64,000 nt of DNA from Yinghuangia seranimata (GCF_029953285.1 NZ_JASAOI010000023.1:62001-126000); one strand, 5' to 3'; counted from the first letter of the stretch, positions 42,349-50,382 are shown. Made by a program: numbers and translations. The notes: generated from the sequence alone by a model not told the origin.

Positions 42349-43173
42349 TCAGGGCAGGGCGCGGCGGTGCGGGTCGGGGTGAAGTGCCTGCTCGATCAGG
42401 TCTTCGAGTTCGGGGAACGGGTAGGGGCGGTCCTCGCGTAGAGCACGCGGCGGGCCGTGGGCGATGGCATGCAGGAGCCTGCCCGGTCCTGCGTCGCCGG
42501 GGTCGCGACGGCCTGCGGGCGGGTGGCCGGTCCAGGCCCAGCGGATCGCGGCGCCGAGCGCGTAGACCTCGGCCTCCGGGTGCAGTTCGGCGGCGTGCTG
42601 CTGCGAGTCGACGAGTTGGCGGGCGACCTCCGGGGCGGTGGTCTCCGCGATGCCGCCGCGGTAGGGGTACGGCAGGCGGAGGCGCGGATGCCGGGCGTAC
42701 TCCAGGTCGATGAACATGGCCGCCCGCCCGGCAACGACGATGTTCGCCGGCTGGACGTCGCCGTGCAGCCACGCGTCGCGGTGCCAGCGCCGCAGTTCGG
42801 CCGCGGCGGCGAGCGCGGCGTCCAGAAGCCCGCCGCGCGCGGCGGACGAGCCGTGCGCGTTCCGGGCTGGGGCGAACGCCTCCCACAGGGTCGGGCCCGG
42901 CACCCAGGGGACGGCCAGCCACCGGCCCGCGTCCGGGTGTCCGTCGTCCAGGTGTCCGTGTCGGGTGCCGCGGTGCAGTCCCTGGCGTTCGCGCGCCTGG
43001 TAGACGCAGGCCTCGTGGTGCAGGCGCAGTGCGGGCGCCGGCATGGTCTTGATCTTCCAGCCGCCGGCCCGGTAGGTGCGGGTCCCGCGGTCGAGGCCGG
43101 CCGGGTTGGGGATCTGCGTACATCCGGCGGCGCCGTCTAGCGCGCCCAGCGCCGCGCGGAGCAGGCCATCCAC
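42349..43173 (-). CDS. Kinase-like phosphotransferase (APH/choline-kinase-type fold)
   Basis: 274 aa from GTG 43173 with AGAGGA 8 nt upstream. N-terminal strands YRAGGWKIKTMPAPALRLHH; hinge LAVPWVPGPTLWEAFAP; catalytic loop WLHGDVQPANIVVAGRAAMF and metal motif IDLEYARH; C-terminal AELHPEAEVYALGAAIRWAW. HGDxxxxN plus DLE is the Brenner motif of aminoglycoside and small-molecule phosphotransferases. The 'EVYALGAAI' part is closer to protein kinases. The substrate (antibiotic, metabolite or protein) is unknown. It is divergent from the sigma operon at 43496. Confidence 0.8.
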   Translation of the reverse strand: MDGLLRAALGALDGAAGCTQIPNPAGLDRGTRTYRAGGWKIKTMPAPALRLHHEACVYQARERQGLHRGTRHGHLDDGHPDAGRWLAVPWVPGPTLWEAFAPARNAHGSSAARGGLLDAALAAAAELRRWHRDAWLHGDVQPANIVVAGRAAMFIDLEYARHPRLRLPYPYRGGIAETTAPEVARQLVDSQQHAAELHPEAEVYALGAAIRWAWTGHPPAGRRDPGDAGPGRLLHAIAHGPPRALREDRPYPFPELEDLIEQALHPDPHRRALP

Positions 43174-43495
43174 GGCGTACGTTCCTCTCGTTCGGCGAGT
43201 GAACCCTGCGGAACCGCGTACACGCGCAGTCTCCCAGCAGCGCACGGGCGCATTCGACGCAACCGCCCGGCGGCCTGGGCCAGGGAGGCTGATCACCCAC
43301 CAGGACATGCGGCAGTGGATGCCGTTGAACTTGCGGAACCCGTGGCCGCCTTCAGCCCGCTGGGGTCGACACCGCAAGCAAGGCGTCGCCGGGGTCCTCC
43401 GCGTGGGATTTCTGGTTCCACGGATTGGCGTGGTGCGGCCACTGATAGGTAGGCCGGTATCTCGCCGGGGCGGTTGGTGCGGTGGAGGCGGTGTT

Positions 43496-43723
43496 GTGGA
43501 TCTGGACTCGGGGCTAGCGGTGGCCGGAGCGCTGGCGGGACCGGTGCTGGGAGGGGTCGCGTGTTGGGTGCGGTGCCGGTTGCAGGCCCGGCTGTGGCGG
43601 GAGGAGCGGCTGCTGGATCAGGTGCGCCACCTTCCCGAGGGGGGATACCTGGTGGATGTCGGGGGCCGCGTGGTCGTGGTCGGGAGCGGTTGCAGGAGGG
43701 ACCAGCACGGTGGGCGACGTTGA
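43496..43723 (+). CDS. Small membrane protein, first gene of the ECF sigma operon
   Basis: 75 aa from GTG 43496, GGAGG at 43484-43488. VDLDSGLAVAGALAGPVLGG then VACWVRCRLQARLWREERLL: one N-terminal transmembrane helix and a basic cytoplasmic tail, followed by HLPEGGYLVDVGGRVVVVGS. Its last 14 nt overlap the sigma-factor start, indicating coupled translation. It might be a small anti-sigma or tether protein; no zinc-binding anti-sigma motif (HxxxCxxC) is present. Confidence 0.55.
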   Translation: MDLDSGLAVAGALAGPVLGGVACWVRCRLQARLWREERLLDQVRHLPEGGYLVDVGGRVVVVGSGCRRDQHGGRR

Positions 43724-44327
43724 CGGGGAAGGGGCGCACGATGCCGCTCCTGCCACGGTATCCGGGCGGCCGGGAGCACCGGCTGCGGGCCTTGCTCTGG
43801 CGGTTCTGCAGGAGTTCGTCGAGTTCGTCGACCGGGAGGACGCGCCGTTGGTGCTGCATCTGCGGATGCGGGGGGCGCAGTTGGAGGACGCGAAGGACGC
43901 GGCTCAGGAGGCGTTCATGACCGCCTGGCAGCACGTGCAGCAGTTCGACGGGTGGGGCGGGGTCGCCTCGCCGCGGGCCTGGATCCGGACGGTGGCTTGG
44001 CGGGCATGGTGCCGGCCGCCAGGCCGCCGCCGCATACAACCCACCGTCATTCCGGTCGCGGAACTGCCGGACCGGCCCGACGCCGGTGCGGAGCACGCCG
44101 AGGCAACGGTGGTGAAGGAGACGACGCTCGCCGCGCTGTCCCGGTGTTCGGATCAGGTGCGTGCCGTGATGGTGTTCCACCTCGAGGGGTTCCCCGCCCG
44201 GGAGATCGCGGCCACCTTGGGGCTTACCGACCAGCAGGTGCGCGACGCGCTGCGCGCGGGCCGGCTGAAGGCGCGAGCGGCGTTCACCGACGCTGCGCAC
44301 TTCGAGAGGGGGTACTGGCGGCGATGA
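43710..44327 (+). CDS. ECF-type RNA polymerase sigma factor
   Basis: 205 aa from GTG 43710 with GGAGG at 43695-43699. Region 2: VLQEFVEFVDREDAPLVLHL, AKDAAQEAFMTAWQHVQQFD, SPRAWIRTVAWRAWCRPP. Region 4: TLAALSRCSDQVRAVMVFHL, EGFPAREIAATLGLTDQQVR, DALRAGRLKARAAF. Typical ECF size and layout, without an SnoaL-type C-terminal extension. The gene overlaps both neighbours (14 nt upstream, ATGA downstream), so all three are made together. Its promoter set is unknown. Confidence 0.9.
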   Translation: MGDVDGEGAHDAAPATVSGRPGAPAAGLALAVLQEFVEFVDREDAPLVLHLRMRGAQLEDAKDAAQEAFMTAWQHVQQFDGWGGVASPRAWIRTVAWRAWCRPPGRRRIQPTVIPVAELPDRPDAGAEHAEATVVKETTLAALSRCSDQVRAVMVFHLEGFPAREIAATLGLTDQQVRDALRAGRLKARAAFTDAAHFERGYWRR

Positions 44328-45472
44328 ACGACGAAATCATCTGCGGTGACGGTCCGGAGGCGCAGGACGAGACGCAGTTCGCCCTTCGGGTCGACCATTT
44401 CCTGGCGGTCGGTGTGCAGGCCCTGCGCGAGGAGGTGCGCGGCCAAGTCGACTCCAGTCGGGTGCTGGTGGCGCTCATGGACAGGCTGGGTCCGGCCGGC
44501 TGCGGCAGCCGCGACGTACAGCGGCGCGGCGCCAAGGAGACGATCGCCTTGCGTGATGGCATCCACACGCTGGTGCGGCATGCCTCGGAGCTGGAGCTGC
44601 TGGTGGACGGCCAGCGTGCGGCGGTGGATGTGGCGCGTGTCTTCTGCGGTGCCTGCCGGACGCTGGCCGACGGCGTCAACTACGTGCCGCGGCCCGACAC
44701 GGCGGATGCCAGGGACATCGAAGGCACCCTGGTGGCCATCCGGGCGTTGGCGGCCCGTTTCAGCCTGGCCCGTCTCGCCGAGGACCCGGAGGACGTCGCA
44801 GAGTTCCTCGGTGCCGTCCGCCGCATGGTGGGTCGCGGTGTCGCGTGGACGGGAGCGCGTTCCTCTCTGACTGCGGAGCAGCTTGCCGCGGCGGTGCAGG
44901 TGGGGGACGAAGTCCGTGGCGCGGTGGACCGGGTCGGCACGGCGTTGGGCGTGCAGCTTGAGCGCGACGGGGTCGCCGATCTGGCTCGCGAGGTCGATGC
45001 CGCGTTGGGCCAGTGGTTCGGGTCGTCTGCGGCCGGGCTGCTGCGCGGCCCGGAACAGGCTCCGGGCCTGGACGCAGGCGAGTTGTTCGTTACGGCGGTT
45101 CCGGTGATCGGCGACGCGCCTGTCGGACGGGGCGGGGACATGGCCGGGCTCGTGCAGCAGCGCGAGGAACTGACGCAGCTCACCCTGCGGCTGGACGCGG
45201 TCCGTCAGGAGCTGGTCAAGGTTCAGACGTGGCTTGGCAGGGTCCGGCCCCGCGTCGACGGCCTCGTGGTGGACGTGTCCGGCGCGGACCTGTCCGATTT
45301 CGGCGTCCGGGAACGTTCCGCGTTGGGTGGGGTCGTGTGGACCAAGGCGACCATCTGGCCCGACGGGTACGGCGACTGGGTCGCCGCTTCCTCGCGGGAA
45401 CTCGGTGAAGGGCGCTTCCAGGTGCGGGGCGACACCGATCCTGTGCCGGCACCGGCCATGACCTCCTGCTAG
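44324..45472 (+). CDS. Hypothetical protein translationally coupled to the ECF sigma factor
   Basis: 382 aa, ATG 44324 overlapping the sigma stop. Mostly helical: FALRVDHFLAVGVQALREEV, HTLVRHASELELLVDGQRAA, FLGAVRRMVGRGVAWTGARS, LVQQREELTQLTLRLDAVRQ. It ends in a separate small domain with VVWTKATIWPDGYGDWVAAS and FQVRGDTDPVPAPA. That last module recurs in uncharacterised streptomycete proteins beside sigma factors. No membrane helix, so it is not a membrane anti-sigma. The role is probably in control of, or by, the sigma factor. Confidence 0.65.
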   Translation: MNDEIICGDGPEAQDETQFALRVDHFLAVGVQALREEVRGQVDSSRVLVALMDRLGPAGCGSRDVQRRGAKETIALRDGIHTLVRHASELELLVDGQRAAVDVARVFCGACRTLADGVNYVPRPDTADARDIEGTLVAIRALAARFSLARLAEDPEDVAEFLGAVRRMVGRGVAWTGARSSLTAEQLAAAVQVGDEVRGAVDRVGTALGVQLERDGVADLAREVDAALGQWFGSSAAGLLRGPEQAPGLDAGELFVTAVPVIGDAPVGRGGDMAGLVQQREELTQLTLRLDAVRQELVKVQTWLGRVRPRVDGLVVDVSGADLSDFGVRERSALGGVVWTKATIWPDGYGDWVAASSRELGEGRFQVRGDTDPVPAPAMTSC

Positions 45473-45500
45473 CCGCAGGACCACGTCTGGGCCGGGGCGT

Positions 45501-45560
45501 GGGGGGGGGGGGGGGGGGGGCGGGGGGGGGCCCGCCGCCCCCCCCCCCGCCCCCCCCCGG
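45501..45560. repeat. Homopolymer G/C tract forming a giant hairpin
   Basis: Twenty G (45501-45520), C, nine G, then after CCCGCCG a run of eleven or so C, G, eight C. The G and C blocks are complementary and flank a short loop. G-runs of this length are very rare even in 70+% GC genomes. It lies just behind the 382-aa gene, so it may be a terminator whose exact length is unreliable. Confidence 0.85.
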
Positions 45561-45756
45561 GGCGCCGCTGGACCCCTTCGGGGCGGGGGGGGGTGGGGGC
45601 AGCGGGGGTCACGGCAAGGTGACCCGGCTACCCGACCGCAGCCCACCAAGGGACACCCGACGGGTCCGCTTCAGACGGAGCGGTCGAACAAGGCGGCGTT
45701 GAGTCGCCCCACCAGGTCGACGGAGATGGCTCCCAGCGATCGCCAATGGATCTGCT

Positions 45757-46021
45757 TCAGAGCCGCTCTTGGGGGTCGCGCGTGAGAGCTTCGATGAGGA
45801 TGTCCGGTGGCGGCGCGGTCTCAGACGCGGGCTCTGTGCTGCGGCGCCCCCGGTTGCGGCAGTCGGTGCGTACGGCCGACTGTGCACGGCGCAGTTCCGC
45901 GACGGCGTTGTCCTTGAGGCGGCGGAGCACCAGGAAGCCCCCTCCGGTGACCAGGCTGGCTGATCCCGACGCGATTGCGCCGATGGGGTGTGCGGTGGCG
46001 ACCTGGACGAGAGCGACGACG
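45757..46021 (-). pseudogene. C-terminal fragment of a hypothetical (membrane-associated?) protein
   Basis: A minus frame without a start: VALVQVATAHPIGAIASGSA, SLVTGGGFLVLRRLKDNAVA, ELRRAQSAVRTDCRNRGRR, PPPDILIEALTRDPQERL, stop 45757-45759. A glycine/alanine-rich hydrophobic stretch then basic tail. It begins where the IS5-type transposase frame breaks, so it was fused to or cut by that element. Confidence 0.45.
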
Positions 46022-46372
46022 GTGTTTCGCGCGCTTGTAGGCGTCGCGGTCCAGGTGACGCGGGCGACCCCCGCGCCGGCCGCGCCGCCTGCGGTTGGCC
46101 TGCTGGTCGGCGGGCTCCGGGATCACCGACCGGATGCCTCGCCGCCGCAGGAGCGCGCGGATCGCCCGCGACGAGTAGGCCCTGTCCGCGAGCACGACCG
46201 CGGGCCGGGTGCGCGGTCGGCCGACCGCTCGCGGCACCCGGATCGCGGCGAGCACGCTCGGGAACTGCGGTGCGTCGCCGCGCTGTCCGGCGGTGACCAC
46301 GAACGCGAGCGGGCGGCAGTTGCCGTCGGCGGCCAGGTGGACCTTCGTGGTCAGTCCTCCGCGCGAGGACAC
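46022..46372 (-). mobile_element. IS5-family transposase relic
   Basis: Minus frame: SRGGLTTKVHLAADGNCRPL, AFVVTAGQRGDAPQFPSVLA, RTRPAVVLADRAYSSRAIRA, LLRRRGIRSVIPEPADQQAN, GRPRHLDRDAYK. These are the central DDE strings of streptomycete IS5 transposases, with D in 'LADRAYSS'. The N-terminal half (with the first D) and the C-terminal E motif are missing, and no terminal repeats are visible. Confidence 0.85.
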
Positions 46373-46375
46373 GGT

Positions 46376-46648
46376 CTAAGCCCGGATGGCCTGACCTGAA
46401 TCGTGGGTCAGAGCAGCCGCAGTCAAAGTGAGGTGTTGGACCAGGACCGCGGCCGCGGTGTCGGCGTCGCGGCGCCCGGGAATGGCCACGCGTTCGCCTT
46501 GGACATCGACCGGGAACGGCTCCACGGGCTTCAGCCTGTGCGGCGGCATCGCCGACGCGACGCCGAGCACGTCGGCGGCGAGAAACCCCGGGAACGCCGC
46601 GACGAAGTAGGCGGCGTGGTCCGGCGCCTCAGCGGAAACGGAATTCAT
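46376..46648 (-). CDS. Hypothetical protein, probably 3'-truncated by the IS5 relic
   Basis: 90 aa from ATG 46648, overlapping the stop of the upstream gene by 4 nt (ATGA). NSVSAEAPDHAAYFVAAFPG, FLAADVLGVASAMPPHRLKP, VEPFPVDVQGERVAIPGRRD. The middle resembles a recurrent uncharacterised streptomycete protein with 'G..L.IPGRIY' strings. The last 10 residues look out of place and end next to the transposase relic. Confidence 0.5.
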   Translation of the reverse strand: MNSVSAEAPDHAAYFVAAFPGFLAADVLGVASAMPPHRLKPVEPFPVDVQGERVAIPGRRDADTAAAVLVQHLTLTAAALTHDSGQAIRA

Positions 46649-46941
46649 CGGCAGGAGCCGTCGGCGTCGGCAGCCAGACGCAAGCCGGCGGCCGTGAGGA
46701 ACTCCGCGAGCAGCATGTACCCCTCGTTTGTGTCGTCGTTCCATTCCTTCACCGTCCGGGACCGCCCGGTCTCCCAAGCCTCGTTGGTCCACGAGCGCGG
46801 GTCGCAGTCCGGATGCTCCTCGACGGTGCCGATGCCGAGGCGGTAGTGCAGGAAGAGGTAGTGGCCCTCAGCGGTCCACGCGTCCCACTGCGACGGGTGA
46901 CTCGCGCACGTCTCCACCACCCGCACGATCACGTCATCCAT
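46645..46941 (-). CDS. Hypothetical protein
   Basis: 98 aa from ATG 46941 with a G-rich upstream site. DDVIVRVVETCASHPSQWDA, WTAEGHYLFLHYRLGIGTVE, RSWTNEAWETGRSRTVKEWN, GYMLLAEFLTAAGLRLAADA. Acidic and tryptophan-rich, no export signal. Possibly an immunity-type protein by size and composition, but without a motif. It is coupled to the next gene, and a dyad about 50 nt upstream may be its operator. Confidence 0.55.
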   Translation of the reverse strand: MDDVIVRVVETCASHPSQWDAWTAEGHYLFLHYRLGIGTVEEHPDCDPRSWTNEAWETGRSRTVKEWNDDTNEGYMLLAEFLTAAGLRLAADADGSCR

Positions 46942-46991
46942 CGCCCCCCGCAACGTCGTGCATTTCGGCGAATGCCCGTATCCGGCAACGG

Positions 46992-47018
46992 CCGCAGTGA
47001 ATACCGGATTTACTGCGG
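46992..47018. promoter_or_regulatory. 27-bp dyad upstream of 46645-46941
   Basis: CCGCAGT (46992-46998) and ACTGCGG (47012-47018) are perfectly inverted, with further symmetric AAT/ATT inside. The surrounding 60 nt are AT-richer than average. Position 51 nt before the ATG suits a repressor site. Confidence 0.5.
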
Positions 47019-47185
47019 CAGTCCCATTATGGCGATCCTCGCGACCTGCAGTGCGGCCTCCGTCCGTCGGCGCGAGGTGTACGCATTTAAGGGGCGGCCT
47101 CGACGCTGTGTCGGGCGAGGCGGGCCGGCAGGGCTGGGTGTCGGCGCAGTTCCTCGTGCTTCAGGTAGGCGGCTTCACACCTGGG

Positions 47186-48409
47186 TCAGCCCTCTTCCAG
47201 CCATGCCGCACGGTCCTCGGCGGTGGGGGCCGGGGTGTCGACCATGTGGGGGACGAAGCGGGCGTAGAAGTCCGTGACGGGGCCGTCGGATTCGCGGATG
47301 CCCAGGCCGGCCGGTTTGCCGTCGACGATCCAGGAGCCGAGCACGACCTGGTTGCCGTCGAGGTCGGGGAGCGGCACGTATTCCTGGTAGCACCAGCCTT
47401 CCGAGCCGTCGTAGTCGACGGTCGGGTGCACGTAGGTCGAGTCGGGGGTCACGATGCGCACCGAGTCGCCTTCGCGGCCGTGCAGCGGTTTGGCGACGTA
47501 CGAGGTCAGCTCGCGTGGCGAGTCGAGGTAGGCGGGCAGCAGGTTGGGGTGCCCCGGGTACAGCTCCCACAGCGTCGCGAGCAGCGCTTTGTTCGACAGC
47601 ACGACCTTCCAGGCCGGTTCGACGAAGAGGCAGGAGCGGGGGTGTGCGATGACGTTCGCGCCGAAGGGCTCGGTGAGCATGTCCTCCCACGGGTAGAGCA
47701 CGAACATCGTGTCGATCGCGCGCTCTTCGAGGTCGACGAAGCGCAGGTCGCCGTCGTGCCAGCCGATGTCGGCGACTTCCAGGCCGACGGTGTTCAGGCC
47801 CGCCTCGATCGCCGTGTCGCGTAGGTAGGACGCGGTCAGCCACTCCTCGTCGAAGTCCGTGCCGCCCACGTGCGCGAAGTGGACCGTGTCCGAGCGCAGC
47901 GCGGGCGTCATGCGCGCCCAGGCGCGTACCAGGCGCTCGTGCAGGCTGTTCCACTGGTCGCGGTCCGGGAATCGGTCGCGCAGCCAGAACCACTGGATGA
48001 GCGACGCCTCGATCAGGGTGGTGGGCGTGTCGGCGTTGTACTCGAGCAGCTTCACGCCGTCGACCGGGCCGCCCTCGCCGCCCCACGCCAGGTCGAAACG
48101 GCCGTACAGGCTCGGGTGGTTCTCGTCGAGCGTCCTACGCAGGTACGGTCGGGCCTCCTCGGGCAGGCCGAACGCCGCGAGCGAGCCGCGGTCGAGGATG
48201 TGGCGGGCGGCCGCCACGCACATCTCGTGCAGCTCGCGGGTCACCTCCTCGAGGTGCTCGACCTCGGGGAGCGTGAAGCGGTAGTACGCCTCCTCGTGCC
48301 AGTACGGCACCTCGCTGCCGTCCTCCAGGCGGGTCGCGGCGTACAGCATGCCCTGCGACTCGATCAGGTGCCGCCAGTCCGGCCGCGGGTCGATGGGGAC
48401 GCGCTCCAC
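47186..48409 (-). CDS. Glutathionylspermidine-synthase-like ATP-grasp protein (YgiC/YjfC type)
   Basis: 407 aa from GTG 48409, one nucleotide after the lipoprotein stop. RRTLDENHPSLYGRFDLAWG, KLLEYNADTPTTLIEASLIQ, WFWLRDRFPDRDQWNSLHER, FAHVGGTDFDEEWLTASYLR, SNKALLATLWELYPGHPNLL, SYVAKPLHGREGDSVRIV and GSWIVDGKPAGLGIRESDGP. These are the preATP-grasp and ATP-grasp segments of the GSP_synth family, and 'EYNADTPT' is the hallmark. Real glutathionylspermidine synthases carry an amidase domain; this one does not. In enterobacteria the homologues YgiC/YjfC also stand next to a small secreted protein. The ligase substrate is unknown. Confidence 0.88.
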   Translation of the reverse strand: MERVPIDPRPDWRHLIESQGMLYAATRLEDGSEVPYWHEEAYYRFTLPEVEHLEEVTRELHEMCVAAARHILDRGSLAAFGLPEEARPYLRRTLDENHPSLYGRFDLAWGGEGGPVDGVKLLEYNADTPTTLIEASLIQWFWLRDRFPDRDQWNSLHERLVRAWARMTPALRSDTVHFAHVGGTDFDEEWLTASYLRDTAIEAGLNTVGLEVADIGWHDGDLRFVDLEERAIDTMFVLYPWEDMLTEPFGANVIAHPRSCLFVEPAWKVVLSNKALLATLWELYPGHPNLLPAYLDSPRELTSYVAKPLHGREGDSVRIVTPDSTYVHPTVDYDGSEGWCYQEYVPLPDLDGNQVVLGSWIVDGKPAGLGIRESDGPVTDFYARFVPHMVDTPAPTAEDRAAWLEEG

Positions 48410-48410
48410 G

Positions 48411-48773
48411 TCAGCCGCCCCCGCCCTTGCCCCCGCCGCCGAAGCCGCCGCGCGAGACCGAGCCCTTGCCCGGGCGCACAAACGTTCCGCCACCGGAACC
48501 GACCGAACTCCCGGACGGCGGCAGCGTGCTCGTGCCGCCGCCCGAGCCCTTGCGCGGCACGTAGTACCAGGCGTACACGCCCGTCCGGTCGCTCAGGCAC
48601 AGCTCGTCGGCGACCCGCATCATCGTCTGCTTGTGCACGCAGACCTCCGCGTAGTCCGCCTGCTTCGAACCGCCGGAGCTGCACGCCGTCAGGCCGCTCG
48701 CGAGGCCCAGGGTGAGCGTCGCGGCGACCGCCGTGGAACGCAGCCGCCGACCCGAATCCGCGGGCGTGGGCAC
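48411..48773 (-). CDS. Small lipoprotein in operon with the GSP-synthetase-like gene
   Basis: 120 aa from GTG 48773; GGGGAGG 5 nt upstream. Signal: RRLRSTAVAATLTLGLASGL then TAC lipobox cysteine and SSGG. Mature part YAEVCVHKQTMMRVADELCL, SDRTGVYAWYYVPRKGSGGG and a glycine-rich tail (GGFGGGGKGGGG). The 'VC....T..R..D..C' and W-Y strand resemble the secreted partner (YgiB/DUF1190-like) of YgiC proteins. Two cysteines may pair. Membrane-anchored outside. Confidence 0.75.
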   Translation of the reverse strand: MPTPADSGRRLRSTAVAATLTLGLASGLTACSSGGSKQADYAEVCVHKQTMMRVADELCLSDRTGVYAWYYVPRKGSGGGTSTLPPSGSSVGSGGGTFVRPGKGSVSRGGFGGGGKGGGG

Positions 48774-48844
48774 CCGTACCTCCCCGTATGTCGATGGAGG
48801 AAGGACGGTACCGGCCCGGCACCGCGGCCCACCAGTCAGGTGCC

Positions 48845-49627
48845 TCAGTGCACCGACAGGCCGCCGTCGACGAACAGCGACTGACCGGTGATGTACGCCG
48901 ACGACCGGCCGGCCAGGAACACGGCCGCCCCGGCGAAGTCCTCGGCCACGCCGTTGCGGCCGACCATCGTGCGGGCGGCCAACTCGGCGACCTTCGCCGG
49001 GTCGTCCGCCAGACGCGCGTTCAGCGGCGTCATCACGAAGCCCGGCACGAGCGTGTTGCAGGTGACGCCGTGCGGCGACCACGCCTCCGCCTGCGAACGG
49101 GCGAGCGACTCGAGGCCGCCCTTGGAGACGCCGTACGCGCCGCTCTGCACGAACGCCCGGTGCGCCTGCTGCGACGAGACGTGGATGATCCGGCCGTAGC
49201 CGCGCTCCGCCATGCCCGGCCCGAAACGCTGGCCGAGCAGGAACGGGGCCTCGAGGTTGACCGCCATGACCGCGTCCCACACGTCCTCGCCGAGCTCGCC
49301 CAACGGCGGACGCAGGTTGATACCCGCCGAGTTGACGAGGATGTCCGGCTCCCCGAACACCGCGGCCGCGGCGTCGGCGGCGACCCGCACCCCGTCCCGA
49401 CTCCCGAGATCGGCGCTGACCCACGCCGCCTCGCCCCCGTGGGCGGCCAGTTCGTCGACGGTCTCGACCAGCTCCGCCTCCCGACGGGCGACGACCACCA
49501 CCCGAGCCCCGGCCCGCGCGAGCCCGCTCGCAACGGCCCGCCCGATCCCGGAACTCCCGCCGGTCACGAAGGCGGTGAGACCGCCGAGGGAGAACATGTC
49601 CGACAGGTGGGTGTTCGTGTGCGTCAT
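48845..49627 (-). CDS. SDR-family oxidoreductase (gluconate 5-dehydrogenase-like)
   Basis: 260 aa, ATG 49627. TAFVTGGSSGIGRAVASGLA (TGxxxGIG NAD(P) site), ILVNSAGINLRPPL (NAG-like), GRIIHVSSQQAHRAFVQSGA with catalytic S and the YGVSK motif (GAYGVSKGGLESLARSQAEA), and C-terminal ITGQSLFVDGGLSV. Full classical SDR length. Members of this subgroup reduce keto-sugars or 3-oxoacyl compounds. The neighbours do not define the substrate. Cytoplasmic. Confidence 0.88.
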   Translation of the reverse strand: MTHTNTHLSDMFSLGGLTAFVTGGSSGIGRAVASGLARAGARVVVVARREAELVETVDELAAHGGEAAWVSADLGSRDGVRVAADAAAAVFGEPDILVNSAGINLRPPLGELGEDVWDAVMAVNLEAPFLLGQRFGPGMAERGYGRIIHVSSQQAHRAFVQSGAYGVSKGGLESLARSQAEAWSPHGVTCNTLVPGFVMTPLNARLADDPAKVAELAARTMVGRNGVAEDFAGAAVFLAGRSSAYITGQSLFVDGGLSVH

Positions 49628-50109
49628 GTCCGCACCCTAGTTCGACCGGATGCCTGCGACGCGTTGCGGGGATGTTCAGGCGCGGGATGTGGCGACTGCA
49701 GGCGGGCTCGGCGGTGCCCGGTCGGAAACGAGGTCGGCCGTTCGAGGGGGAGCCGGCCCAGACGCGGACTGGGTGGGCCGGGCACGGGCGTCGGCTCCGC
49801 GAGCGCGCTGCTGCCCGCGCCCCCGGCGGCCCGGACCGGCTGGCGCGGGCGGGTGTGGAACGCGGCAACCGCGGGTGGTGCCGGCTGGGCACGGTGTTGC
49901 ACGGACGCAACGCGAACCGGGGAGGACTCCCGTGCCTCGACTCCGCGACGCCATATGCACGGCGCAGGCGGCGCCTCCGGCGGCGCGGCGGGGGCGTACG
50001 CGGGAGGTCCGGGATCTGGAACCGTCGAAACGCGAACCGGGCGGGCGGGGCGGGGGTGTCGGCTTCGCCCGGCGCCGTGAGGGGGTCTCCGCGCCGCGTC
50101 GCGTAGTCC
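49628..50109. other. Gene-free GC-rich stretch, 482 nt
   Basis: Frames here are arginine/glycine-rich on all strands and none is supported. ACGCGAACCGGG occurs twice (about 49909 and 50029). It probably holds the SDR promoter and a terminator for the gene at 50110, but none is clear. Confidence 0.35.
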
Positions 50110-50382
50110 CTACGCCAAGTCGTCCAGCAAGGCCGCCGGGGTCCAGCGGTGGTTGCTGGCGTCGAGGATGACCGGGGGGACGGCGACGCGGCGCATCGCG
50201 GAGTAGCCCGGGAGGCGGATCGCGCCGCCTTCCGGGGTGTGGATGATCAGGTTGCCGTTGAGGAGCTCGCGACCCGCGTCGGCCATCACGAAGCCGACGC
50301 GGATCCGGTCGCCCGGCTGCGCGTCCACGGTGACGATCCGCTTGCCGACGCCGGTCAGGTCGTGCGTGTGGAAGTCGGCCAT
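50110..50382 (-). CDS. Small conserved-looking hypothetical protein
   Basis: 90 aa, ATG 50382 with AGGAG 6 nt upstream. HTHDLTGVGKRIVTVDAQPG, DRIRVGFVMADAGRELLNGN, LIIHTPEGGAIRLPGYSAMR, VAVPPVILDASNHRW. Beta-rich and compact, no signal peptide. Good codon use and a clean start. No known family; it stands alone, divergent from the GNAT gene. Confidence 0.65.
   Translation of the reverse strand: MADFHTHDLTGVGKRIVTVDAQPGDRIRVGFVMADAGRELLNGNLIIHTPEGGAIRLPGYSAMRRVAVPPVILDASNHRWTPAALLDDLA

Noticed and set aside
47090-47190. Protein-like minus segment AAYLKHEELRRHPALPARLA after the GSP-synthetase-like gene
   Set aside because: Short, no start, out of frame with the ligase; could be a relic but not enough to call.
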